From NCBI GenBank assembly GCA_902766095.1, contig CACXCN010000032.1, positions 1 through 45,878 of the forward strand: a DNA stretch of 45,878 bases, in the 5' to 3' direction. This document shows positions 34,601 through 41,049 of the stretch, piece by piece. Position numbers and translations under genes: made by a program. The notes under the pieces were generated by a model. That model was not told the origin of the DNA. It made no database searches and worked only from the letters and a program-made list of their open reading frames with translations. Positions within the stretch are counted from its first letter, which is position 1. The number at the start of each line of letters is the position of its first letter. Source of the stretch: an uncultured Selenomonas sp. Its GTDB lineage: Bacteria > Bacillota > Negativicutes > Selenomonadales > Selenomonadaceae.

Positions 34601-35058
34601 AACTCGCCTCGCTCATGCGACTGGAAATAGTCATAGGCACTCTGCACCGCCTGACCCTGTTCCTCGCGGAGCTTGTAGGGGATGACCGCATCTGCGTCTT
34701 CATCCGCAACGATGCCATGATTCTGAGTGAACTCTACGAAATCCCCACGAGCAGCATTCGGATCAATCTGGAACCACTCCGTTCCCGCCTCGCGGGAGAT
34801 GCCGAGCTTTTTCAGATAGGCATGGAAATCTTTATCCGTGAATGTCCCGAAAGGCTCTGTCATATAGGCCGCCCGCAGATGCCACCAAGTCTTATGGTCG
34901 ACGCCGACAGTGTGTGTCTGCTCCCGGATGCGGGTCTCGACATCCCTCTCGGTAAAGCCGATCTTCGTCCAGCCATCATGTTTCGGTACGCCTGGGGTCG
35001 TATAGGCATAGCACTGCGGAGTGACTTTCGTGGTGGTATTTATCCTGATGCCAGCCAT
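31639..35058 (-). CDS. Restriction helicase with T5orf172 (GIY-YIG-like) N-terminus and methylase-like C-terminus
   Basis: 1139 residues. Order of parts: a T5orf172/GIY-YIG-like nuclease domain (about 15-100: YAYTTPG, then WTKIGFTERDVETRIREQ); an SF2 DEAD/DEAH motor with KPRFGKT (158-164), DEAH (281-284), LSGTPFKAL (near 307) and QAAFRAQNP as motif VI (near 530); a charged helical middle (about 690-860); and a C-terminal piece resembling the start of an N6-adenine methylase (FTP 1009-1011, FADLYMKSG in place of motif I at about 1038-1046) but ending before any NPPY. The ATG at 35058 overlaps the methylase stop by one base (TGATG), with GGAG 8 nt upstream; GTG 35061 is the alternative. Together with the methylase it probably cuts foreign unmodified DNA. 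Confidence 0.83.
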   Translation of the reverse strand: MAGIRINTTTKVTPQCYAYTTPGVPKHDGWTKIGFTERDVETRIREQTHTVGVDHKTWWHLRAAYMTEPFGTFTDKDFHAYLKKLGISREAGTEWFQIDPNAARGDFVEFTQNHGIVADEDADAVIPYKLREEQGQAVQSAYDYFQSHERGEFLWNCKPRFGKTLSAYDLCRRLDATNVLIVTNRPAIANSWYQDYETFFGPQSGYLFVSNVDGIKDRKYVLSRQEYNDKVTESEDDDIKGCIEFVSLQDLKGSLYFGGSYDKLKEVSAKHGLKWDILIIDEAHEGVDTYKTDTAFSQIDRKYTLHLSGTPFKALANDKFPENAIYNWTYADEQQKKRDWDAASEIENPYENLPRLSLFTYQMSSIVQDKLRQGIELADNDVEEYAFDLNEFFQTNESGKFIHDAEVDKFLDALTSQEKFPFSTPELRDELKHTFWLLNRVASAKALAKKLELHPVFKDYEIILAAGDGKLDDDDENENEKAFGRVTQAIKTYDKTITLSVGQLTTGVTIPEWTAVLMLSNMASPALYMQAAFRAQNPCLFHDAKGNSYRKKNAYVFDFDPARTLTIFEQFANDLIPETSGDKGEFDQRKQHVRELLNFFPVYGEDDGGAMVELDAESVLTIPRHIHAKEVVERGFMSNFLFANISGIFGAPKEIIDLINGMQAIEQPSKLDDVDIDEDTADDLHLNENGEVDILSEQTIGLARDLFGEKVFGEVDSQLEETVNDIKGEFRKNPDGKKNELDNLRERFSGTLATTLIGTAKEKYGRDLKKSTQKKLERKIKEDADQIVNGEYGTYTIQDNQLEKEREDKIADAQQRGASMTEISRLDEEYEKRREENYQQMVKNIQQKLSNQETVQAATAAIVDTVETEKLNAEKNSIEGSVRDHLRGFSRTIPAFLMAYGDENTTLANFDTLVPADVFWEVTVNPQSGAGVTLDQFRMLRDGGDYTVTDEDGQTVTKHFDGHLFDEVVFDDAVQEFVKKRKELADYFSGQHDEDIFTYIPPQKTNQIFTPKRVVKDMVDQLEEENPGCFDNPEATFADLYMKSGMYITEIVKRLFQSDHIKELFPDDAERLNHIFAKQVYGCAPTEIIYRICLRYILGFSDDIHIEKNNIKLCDTLQFAKNGTMEAGLKKLFGDALAK

Positions 35059-37055
35059 CACGCCATCTCCTTTACATGCGTTTCGATAAAGTCGATCTCT
35101 TTCTTATCTAAACCGTATTTCTGATACAGCTGGAGGTCAATTTCATGAATCGATTTCGACCAATTGATATCGGATGAAGAGGTAAAATCTTGAAGAGGAA
35201 CATATTTAAACTTATCACCAGTAATATCTTGTGTCGTTTTCAATACATCCAACATGGCTCTAAATATTTTGGTCTTTATATATTTAACTAGCTTTTCTGA
35301 CTCCTCCATCGTATTCAATTTGCCTATTGACAAGAATGATTGTGTATGACCTTCGTATGGACCTGCAATAAACGGTTCAGCTAAAATTTCTCCAAAATGT
35401 CCCGAACCGTTTGCCTTCGATATTAGCACTTTATAAAAGCGATAATTATTTGCCGTAGTAGTGACATACTTGCTAGATATCCAGAGCCCAGTTCTTTTCC
35501 TATTCAGTAAGCCATAAATTTTTATATAGTCTTTTGAGCCTTTATTATTGAAGAATATCTTATTATTCAATTTCTCAAAAACATTTGTTCTTAAGTCAAA
35601 TGACTCTGGAATTAATTCAGCTAATTCCGGATGTTCTATCCTCAATTTGTCAGCAAATTGATATGGCACTGCGCCAACTACTTCTGGTGATAGAAATCTT
35701 TTTGTTTTATTTATGACTTTATTGAATATGGGTTTCATTTCTTGAGGATTTATAAATATTTTTATGGGTGCGAATTCTTTTTTTGAATCAAATAAAGATA
35801 CTGCTATACCACCTTTTATTTCAGTATTAGGAAATACATTACTAGCATTGCTAGAATACTTGAGCACTTTGAAATGAGTGTCATTTAGCTTTTTATTATT
35901 CCATGCCTTCGGTGTCTGGCCTGCATTAAAAAGGAATCTAGCAGGTGTAATAAGTTCGACAACCTTTGCAACTTTCTCTGCTTCATCCATAAAAATATGA
36001 TAAACTGGTGGCTGTCTTCCATTGGTAGCACTTTGTTCCTGGTACGGCGGATTCCCTATTGCATAATCGAAAAGCTTTTTCCCACTCATAACCATATCTC
36101 CTTCAAGATAGTTTTTCAGCGTCTTGAACCGGCGCGAACTATCCCTTCGCCAGTCATATATTTTGCACTGTATTGCCGCCGGTGCTGGTCCCTGATCAAA
36201 CATCCCTGGAATCATAGCAAACAATGACAGCTGCTGGTATTCCTCGTATGGTTTCCCAAAAGGAACGGTGTCCTTCATCCCATCCATCTGCCAGATATTC
36301 CAGGCTATTTTATTCGCTACCTGATGCAGTATTTTCCCCTCGGGCTCTCTCTCCCAGCGCTCCGTATAGTAGTCGACGAATGTCAGTAACAGATTGATCC
36401 TAGCCAGCAGGAGATTGTCCCCCTGATACTCATATCCATAGGTGGCTTCGAACGCTCGGATCGTCCATTTGAGCCACTCCTCATAGTCGGATGTGTTCTC
36501 ATTCACGATACGGAGCTTCCGATCCAGCTGCCCTATGCGATGCTTCGGCGGGACGATCAGTTCGCCGGTAGATACATCATATCGCGACACGAGATACGGC
36601 GCTTCGCCACAGGTGATTTCGAGGCGGCGGGAGTCCACATAGTGCTGCCACAGGGGGATTTTTCGTCTCTTCTGTGCCGGGAATTCGATATTTTCCTCGA
36701 CGACCGTCCAGGTATGATCAGCTTTTTCCGCATTGAACACGTCCCGGCGACCAAACCATTCCTCATCACAGACGTTGTTCATCCTGTTGCAGAGCCAAGC
36801 GGGAGTGAATACCTCCGCCTTTTTCCGCGTTCTGGCGACCTGTGTCTCCTCCGATTTCTGAATGCGTGGCTTGATGATGTCCGCATGCTGCAAAAGCAAC
36901 CCCTTGTTGATCTGTTCCCGATCCGTAAATCCGTGCCCGAACCCTGCATAGGTATCTGTTGCCCAGATGATATTCTTTTTGGTAGACTTATCCTGCAAAA
37001 GTACATCGAGCAATGGCTCGACCAGCGTGCTACCAATATCTATCAGTTTTCCCAT
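35058..37055 (-). CDS. Eco57I-type adenine-specific DNA methylase
   Basis: 665 residues. N6-adenine methylase motifs: FTP motif X (83-85), EITCGEAPYL as the SAM-binding motif I (146-155) and NPPY catalytic motif IV (335-338). The part after about 360 is the probable target-recognition region. Its DNA (roughly 35150-36000) is much more A/T-rich than the surroundings: I count 12 G+C of 60 in 35701-35760. No Shine-Dalgarno precedes the ATG at 37055. Instead it overlaps the stop of a 24-codon ORF by one base (TGATG), so translation probably depends on re-initiation. It is followed by, and overlaps, the T5orf172-helicase gene. It would protect host DNA and may set the sequence specificity. Confidence 0.87.
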   Translation of the reverse strand: MGKLIDIGSTLVEPLLDVLLQDKSTKKNIIWATDTYAGFGHGFTDREQINKGLLLQHADIIKPRIQKSEETQVARTRKKAEVFTPAWLCNRMNNVCDEEWFGRRDVFNAEKADHTWTVVEENIEFPAQKRRKIPLWQHYVDSRRLEITCGEAPYLVSRYDVSTGELIVPPKHRIGQLDRKLRIVNENTSDYEEWLKWTIRAFEATYGYEYQGDNLLLARINLLLTFVDYYTERWEREPEGKILHQVANKIAWNIWQMDGMKDTVPFGKPYEEYQQLSLFAMIPGMFDQGPAPAAIQCKIYDWRRDSSRRFKTLKNYLEGDMVMSGKKLFDYAIGNPPYQEQSATNGRQPPVYHIFMDEAEKVAKVVELITPARFLFNAGQTPKAWNNKKLNDTHFKVLKYSSNASNVFPNTEIKGGIAVSLFDSKKEFAPIKIFINPQEMKPIFNKVINKTKRFLSPEVVGAVPYQFADKLRIEHPELAELIPESFDLRTNVFEKLNNKIFFNNKGSKDYIKIYGLLNRKRTGLWISSKYVTTTANNYRFYKVLISKANGSGHFGEILAEPFIAGPYEGHTQSFLSIGKLNTMEESEKLVKYIKTKIFRAMLDVLKTTQDITGDKFKYVPLQDFTSSSDINWSKSIHEIDLQLYQKYGLDKKEIDFIETHVKEMA

Positions 37056-37129
37056 CAGGAGGTGTACCCTTTCTTCACATTTTCCTTGTCATTCATAGGC
37101 GATATCTTTCTCGCATTCAGCGCCTTCAT
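37055..37129 (-). CDS. Short coupled upstream ORF (24 codons) before the methylase
   Basis: ATG 37129 to TGA at 37055-37057, peptide beginning MKALNARKISP. It lies just after the predicted transcript start (-10 at 37154-37159), and its TGA overlaps the methylase ATG (TGATG). The methylase has no ribosome-binding site of its own; the bases just upstream read CACCTCCT, the anti-Shine-Dalgarno sequence itself. The short ORF has only a weak AAGAAG site. Its likely role is regulatory or purely translational coupling. A later in-frame ATG (37096) could be the true start. Confidence 0.45.
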   Translation of the reverse strand: MKALNARKISPMNDKENVKKGYTS

Positions 37130-37153
37130 ACATAATATCTTCTTAACAATTAT

Positions 37154-37171
37154 ATTATAACGCCATTGTTC
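37154..37171 (-). promoter_or_regulatory. Promoter block of the R-M operon, shared with the RelE-helicase promoter
   Basis: On the minus strand the block reads GAACAATGGCGT followed by TATAAT (37154-37159). It matches the block at 16359-16376 at 17 of 18 positions. There is no good -35, which suggests an activator or repressor site in its place. Confidence 0.65.
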
Positions 37172-37207
37172 GTATCTGGCTACAGACAAAATACGAACAA
37201 TGGCGTT
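37159..37207. repeat. Perfect 17-bp inverted repeat upstream of the R-M operon
   Basis: AACGCCATTGTTCGTAT (37159-37175) and ATACGAACAATGGCGTT (37191-37207) are perfect inverted copies around 15 bp. The left arm contains the shared promoter block next to the -10. This is the form of an operator for a dimeric or paired regulator. Confidence 0.85.
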
Positions 37208-37420
37208 GTTTGAGATATGCTCCGAATTGCGTGACGGTGAAATCAATCTCGCCACGCGACAGTGCGCGAGCGGTCGATGCCGATGTTCACTGCGGTTGCC
37301 GGTCAGGCGACAAATCCGCACTTACATATGCGTGCCGAGTAATTTCTGGTCAAAGGCAAACAGCGCCTCGTTGATATCGTAGATACCTGCCGCGGTGCTG
37401 CCCACTCGGCAGCGAAACGA
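37208..37420 (-). other. Intergenic stretch with possible gene remnants
   Basis: No intact gene. On the minus strand, directly after and in frame with the DUF362 stop codon, 33 codons run to a TAA at about 37325 and read like a protein C-terminus (GIYDINEALFAFDQKLLG). About 40 nt later a second protein-like stretch (NIGIDRSRTVA) breaks, and continues in another frame as GEIDFTVTQFGAYLKQ. This may be a decayed gene replaced when the restriction-modification island came in. The evidence is composition and look only. Confidence 0.3.
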
Positions 37421-38545
37421 TTACTTCAGCGTTACGAGCTCATACTCGCGCGTGCCCATGCCAATTTTCTCGGCGTGCTCCAGGGTTTCTTTCCAGTGTA
37501 CGTTCGGATTCGAGTCGAGGAACACATCGTGATGATGGTGCCAGTCCGGCTGAGCCAGATGATCGGAGAGCTGGCTGTTCGCGAGCGGGGTGGCTTTCTG
37601 GCAGGCATCGACGCAGGCCTGGTCGAGGGCCACGGGGTCGAAGGAAGCGAACATGCCGATGTTCGGCAGGATAGCGGCGTCGTTCTCGCCATGGCAGTCG
37701 CAGTTCGGCGAGATGTCCATGGCCAGGTTGATATGGAAACAGGGACGGTCCTGCACGACAGCCTGTGCGTACTCGGCCATCTTCTTGTCCAGCTGGTCAC
37801 CGGCATCCCACTGCTCATTGGCAATGGCGTCGAACGAGCAGGCACCGATGCAGCGGCCGCAGCCCTTGCATATCTCCGGATCGATGTAGGCCTTGCCATC
37901 CGGATAGCTGATGGCATCCGAGCCGCACTCACGCGAGCAGCGCCGGCAGCCACGGCAGAGCGACTGATCGACTTTGCATTTGCCCGATGAGTGCTGCTCC
38001 ATCTTGCCGGCCCGGCTGCCGCAGCCCATGCCGATGTTCTTGATGGCGCCGCCGAAGCCGGTCATCTCATGACCTTTGAAATGCGCCAGGCTGATGAACA
38101 CATCGGCGTCCATGATAGCCCGGCCGATTTTCGCCTCTTTGACGTACTCGCCGTTCTTCACCGGCACCGCGACCTCATCCGTGCCGCGCAGACCGTCGCC
38201 AATGATGATCTGGCAGCCCGTCGTCGTCGGATTGAAGCCATTCAGATTTGCGCAGTCCATGTGCTCGAGGGCATGCTTGCGGCTGCCCGGATAGAGCGTG
38301 TTGCAGTCTGTCAGGAAAGGACGTCCGCCTTGCTCCTTTACGAGGTCTGCCACGACCTTGGCGTACTGCGGGCGCAGGAAAGCCATGTTGCCGAGTTCGC
38401 CGAAATGCATCTTGATGGCTACGAATTTGCCTTCCATGTTGATTTTCTTGATACCGGCTGCCAGGCAGAGATTTCTGAGTTTCTGCAGCGTGCTCGTGCC
38501 AACCTGTACCCGGAAATCAGTGAAATAGACTTTGGATTTTTCCAT
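37421..38545 (-). CDS. DUF362-family protein with two [4Fe-4S] ferredoxin motifs
   Basis: 374-residue cytoplasmic iron-sulfur protein. The DUF362 region covers about 1-190 and 270-370 (KMHFGELGNMAFLRP near 45-59, HFKGHEMTGFGGAIKN near 155-170). Inserted between is a bacterial-ferredoxin pair: CRGCRRCSREC and CKGCGRCIGAC, each CxxCxxCxxxC plus a following Ala/Ile-rich strand, enough for two [4Fe-4S] clusters. Such proteins are widespread in anaerobes; their reaction is unknown, though they are often assumed to move electrons. AGGAGGAG lies about 6 nt before the ATG. The large noncoding RNA ends about 125 nt upstream on the same strand. No partner redox gene is adjacent. Confidence 0.88.
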   Translation of the reverse strand: MEKSKVYFTDFRVQVGTSTLQKLRNLCLAAGIKKINMEGKFVAIKMHFGELGNMAFLRPQYAKVVADLVKEQGGRPFLTDCNTLYPGSRKHALEHMDCANLNGFNPTTTGCQIIIGDGLRGTDEVAVPVKNGEYVKEAKIGRAIMDADVFISLAHFKGHEMTGFGGAIKNIGMGCGSRAGKMEQHSSGKCKVDQSLCRGCRRCSRECGSDAISYPDGKAYIDPEICKGCGRCIGACSFDAIANEQWDAGDQLDKKMAEYAQAVVQDRPCFHINLAMDISPNCDCHGENDAAILPNIGMFASFDPVALDQACVDACQKATPLANSQLSDHLAQPDWHHHHDVFLDSNPNVHWKETLEHAEKIGMGTREYELVTLK

Positions 38546-38671
38546 TATTGCTCCTCCTAAATCCAGCTCGAAGAAAGCTGTTTCTCTACACCGTTCATAT
38601 TGTAGATTTCCATGCGGAATCCGAGTTTTCCTGCCCGCAAAGCCATACTTTCTGCGCAGTGTCCGTCATAC

Positions 38672-38746
38672 AAAAAAAGCATAATAAATGACCGCCAGCG
38701 GCTTTCTCGTCACCATCTGGCGGTCCTACGGATGAATCGTTATGCT
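38672..38746 (-). terminator. Composite terminator of the large RNA
   Basis: An inner 9-bp stem GACCGCCAG/CTGGCGGTC (38690-38698 with 38717-38725) is enclosed by AGCATAA/TTATGCT (38678-38684 with 38740-38746), and U7 follows on the minus strand (38672-38678). Confidence 0.82.
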
Positions 38747-39130
38747 ATTTTCCATACCATGCTTTCCATGGCCCTTACCGGCCCATCGGATTCTCCTCCC
38801 TTCTGCTCTGTAGAGATTCCATGTCGGCCGTCGGAGACGCTGAACTTATCTCCAACTCGTACTAGTGAAACACTCCTGACACTCCGATTGTCACTCTCCG
38901 CATGCCAGCGAGCCACAACCAGTTCCCGGTTTACCAGCCGCTGCGTCTTCTCCTGCGCCTTACGCGACTGCCCGAGCCTGTATACCGTGTGTCACGGTAA
39001 CTCCCATCTGCAATTGCTACGGTACCTTCGATGGGAAGCGGCTTTGATCCCCAGCCCCGTCGGACTGCTTATCGCCGCTCAGATAAGTCGCCATCGCTGC
39101 TCCACTCAGCTTTCCTGGTTCCTTATCTTT
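38672..39130 (-). ncRNA. Large structured noncoding RNA (about 460 nt), unidentified
   Basis: It is bounded on the minus strand by a perfect consensus promoter (39137-39165) and a composite terminator (38672-38746), with no plausible protein between. Several hairpins are readable in the transcript: CUUAUC/GAUAAG early on, a CUUCCCAUC/GAUGGGAG arm, UACCGU/ACGGUA with a 5-nt loop, UGACA/UGUCA, GGAGA/UCUCC, and CCAUG/CAUGG with a GAAAG loop. I looked for hallmark strings of RNase P RNA (GAGGAAAGUCC), tmRNA, SRP RNA, cobalamin riboswitch and T-box and found none. It could be a stable trans-acting RNA or a very long leader of the DUF362 gene, though the strong terminator favours the first. Confidence 0.72.
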
Positions 39131-39136
39131 GTCTAT

Positions 39137-39165
39137 ATTATAGCGTGCCGGCCGATGATTGTCAA
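39137..39165 (-). promoter_or_regulatory. Perfect consensus sigma-70 promoter of the large RNA
   Basis: On the minus strand, TTGACA (39160-39165), exactly 17 bp, TATAAT (39137-39142). This is the only full 12-of-12 match I found in the window, and the sort of promoter expected for an abundant stable RNA. Confidence 0.9.
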
Positions 39166-39278
39166 TAAATTTTCTGAAGTTTACATGTATTCAAAATACA
39201 GTGTCCCCTCTGCGGCCAAAACCTGTTTTCCCTGCCCTCGGCAAAGAGTCCCGGGATGCCTTTTTCACCTTGCTTTCA

Positions 39279-39306
39279 TTGACATTTATCCGCAGTGTGT
39301 TAAACT
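39279..39306 (+). promoter_or_regulatory. Promoter of the marR-RND operon
   Basis: TTGACA (39279-39284), a 16-bp spacer and TAAACT (39301-39306). It lies about 100 nt upstream of the marR ATG. TTGA/TCAA-rich sequence at 39310-39345 overlaps the start region and could be the MarR operator. Confidence 0.55.
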
Positions 39307-39409
39307 TTATTTGACAACATCAATCGTTCAAAAAATGGTTGAGATTCTGCGGGCGGAGCGGTGAAGAGAGAACACTGCTACAGCCTGATGATAATGGGGG
39401 ATTTGGATT

Positions 39410-39949
39410 ATGGATGATCAGTTCGTAGCTGATAACTATGTAAATGTAGGACGCTGGTTCACGCTGCTGCACAGGCGTTCCCAGCAGTTCGTCAATGAGG
39501 CCTGCGCCCAACTGGAGCTGACCTTTTCGGAATATATCATGCTGATCCGTATATTCGATCATGAGGGTGCCAAACAGGATGAGCTGGCTACATTGCTCTG
39601 CCTGGACAAGGCCGTGGTGACGCGTACGATCAATTCGCTGCAGAAGAAGGGGCTCATCTACCGCGAGCAGGACAGTTCCGACCGGCGGGTGCGCCATATC
39701 TATCTGACGGACTACGGCAAGCGCCAGCACATCTATCTGCGCAATATCATACAGAAATGGGTCGACTATCTCGTCGAAGATATGTCCCCGGATCAGATCA
39801 ACTTCATGATCAAGGGGTTCGACCAGCTCGTGACCAAGGCCATCGCCTGCGATATAACGAAGCTGGCCCAGAATATCCCCATGGATAAACCGCTGCCACT
39901 GTCCAACCACAAGGTGCAAAAAGGAGATATCAACTATGCGCAGGAATAA
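39410..39949 (+). CDS. MarR-family transcriptional regulator
   Basis: 179-residue winged helix-turn-helix regulator. The core is at about 30-110: LTFSEYIMLIRIFDHEG, KQDELATLLCLDKAVVTRTINSL as recognition helix region (near 58-80), and the wing with the family motif DRRVRHIYLT (near 90-99). It is somewhat longer than usual at the C-terminus, with a helical tail. GGGGG lies about 10 nt before the ATG. The reading frame overlaps the adaptor gene by 14 nt, so the two are translationally coupled and the regulator probably controls its own operon, as for many MarR-linked pumps. Confidence 0.92.
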   Translation: MDDQFVADNYVNVGRWFTLLHRRSQQFVNEACAQLELTFSEYIMLIRIFDHEGAKQDELATLLCLDKAVVTRTINSLQKKGLIYREQDSSDRRVRHIYLTDYGKRQHIYLRNIIQKWVDYLVEDMSPDQINFMIKGFDQLVTKAIACDITKLAQNIPMDKPLPLSNHKVQKGDINYAQE

Positions 39950-41042
39950 AGCTGTACTCGGCGCGCTGGCCGGCCTGCTGAGCCTGAACCTCCTGCTGAG
40001 CGGCTGCGGTAAAGAGGCCACGAGTCCCAGGCCGCCCCTGGTAAAGACCCAGGAAGCCGGCTCGGCATCCGCTCAGATGGATAATGTCTACTCCGGCACG
40101 GTGCGCGGCCGCTATGAGACGAATATGGCCTTCCAGGTCGGCGGTCAGATCATCGCCCGCAATGTCCAGGTCGGCTCCCGGGTCAGTGCCGGGGACACGC
40201 TGATGGTGCTCGATCCGCGCGATGTCCAGCAGCAGGCCAACAGCGGTGACGCTGCGGTGGCCTCGGCCCGCGCCCAGCTGAGTCTCGCGCAAGCCAACCT
40301 GGCCCGCTACTCGGAGCTCTACCGCGAGGAAGCTGTATCTGCCTCGGTGCTCGACCAGTATCAGACGAACTACGATGCCGCTTTTGCGGCCTATCAGTCG
40401 GCGCTGGCCCAGTCAGCCGAGGGACACAACGCCCTCGGCTACTCGAATCTGACGGCAGGAGCCAATGGCGTCATCACGAACATAACCGCTGAAGAAGGAC
40501 AGGTCGTGGCCGCCGGTCAGACCGTGCTAACGCTCGTGCAGACCGACGAGCTCGAGATCGAGATCAATATCCCTGAGAATCACATCAATGAGGTGACCGT
40601 AGACCAGCCCGTCGAGGTCACCTTCTGGGCTCTGCCGGGTACATATTCCGGTCAGGTGCGCGAGATCGCCCCGATGGCGGATTCGGCCTCGCGTACCTAT
40701 CGCGTGCGCATCTCCCTGCCCCAGCCGCCCGAGGGGATGCAGCTCGGCATGACTGCCAGCGTGACGCTCAGCGAGACGCCGAACGCCCTGTCCGACACCA
40801 CCGCTGAGGCGGATAATGCGGCGACCGGCTGCATCCTGCCGCTCGCCGCGATCTACCAGACGGGCGATGCCCCGCAGGTCTGGGTAGTCACGGACGACTC
40901 TACGGTGCAGCTGAAATCCGTCGAGGTCGAAGATTTCGGCGACGACAAAGTACTGGTCCATGGCCTGGCGCCTACGGATCTCGTAGTCATCGCTGGCGTT
41001 CATCGTCTGCGCGAGGGCGAGACCGTGCGGACACAGGAGTGA
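39936..41042 (+). CDS. RND efflux periplasmic adaptor lipoprotein
   Basis: 368-residue membrane-fusion protein. A lipoprotein signal with lipobox LSGC (Cys24) leads to a lipoyl half-motif (about 60-90: FQVGGQIIARNVQVGSRVSAGD), a helical hairpin (about 100-150: AVASARAQLSLAQANLARYSELY), a second lipoyl half (about 175-205: TAGANGVITNITAEEGQVV), a beta-barrel domain and a membrane-proximal domain. AAGGAG lies 9 nt before the ATG inside the marR gene. It links the inner-membrane pump (7 nt downstream) to an outer-membrane channel, which is not encoded in this window. Confidence 0.92.
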   Translation: MRRNKAVLGALAGLLSLNLLLSGCGKEATSPRPPLVKTQEAGSASAQMDNVYSGTVRGRYETNMAFQVGGQIIARNVQVGSRVSAGDTLMVLDPRDVQQQANSGDAAVASARAQLSLAQANLARYSELYREEAVSASVLDQYQTNYDAAFAAYQSALAQSAEGHNALGYSNLTAGANGVITNITAEEGQVVAAGQTVLTLVQTDELEIEINIPENHINEVTVDQPVEVTFWALPGTYSGQVREIAPMADSASRTYRVRISLPQPPEGMQLGMTASVTLSETPNALSDTTAEADNAATGCILPLAAIYQTGDAPQVWVVTDDSTVQLKSVEVEDFGDDKVLVHGLAPTDLVVIAGVHRLREGETVRTQE

Positions 41043-41049
41043 GGTGCCT

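Noticed and set aside
37055-37321. Longer 88-codon version of the short ORF upstream of the methylase
   Set aside because: It would start upstream of the predicted promoter and cross the inverted repeat. Only the 24-codon part lies on the predicted transcript.
38546-39136. RNase P RNA, tmRNA, SRP RNA, cobalamin riboswitch or T-box as the identity of the large RNA
   Set aside because: None of the universally conserved strings of these classes was found in the minus-strand transcript, and the DUF362 gene downstream is not a usual target of the two regulatory classes.
38612-39364. Open plus-strand frame of 250 codons
   Set aside because: It runs antisense through the structured RNA, has Ser/Arg/Leu-rich random-looking composition and no ribosome-binding site. 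The promoter, hairpins and terminator on the other strand explain the region better.
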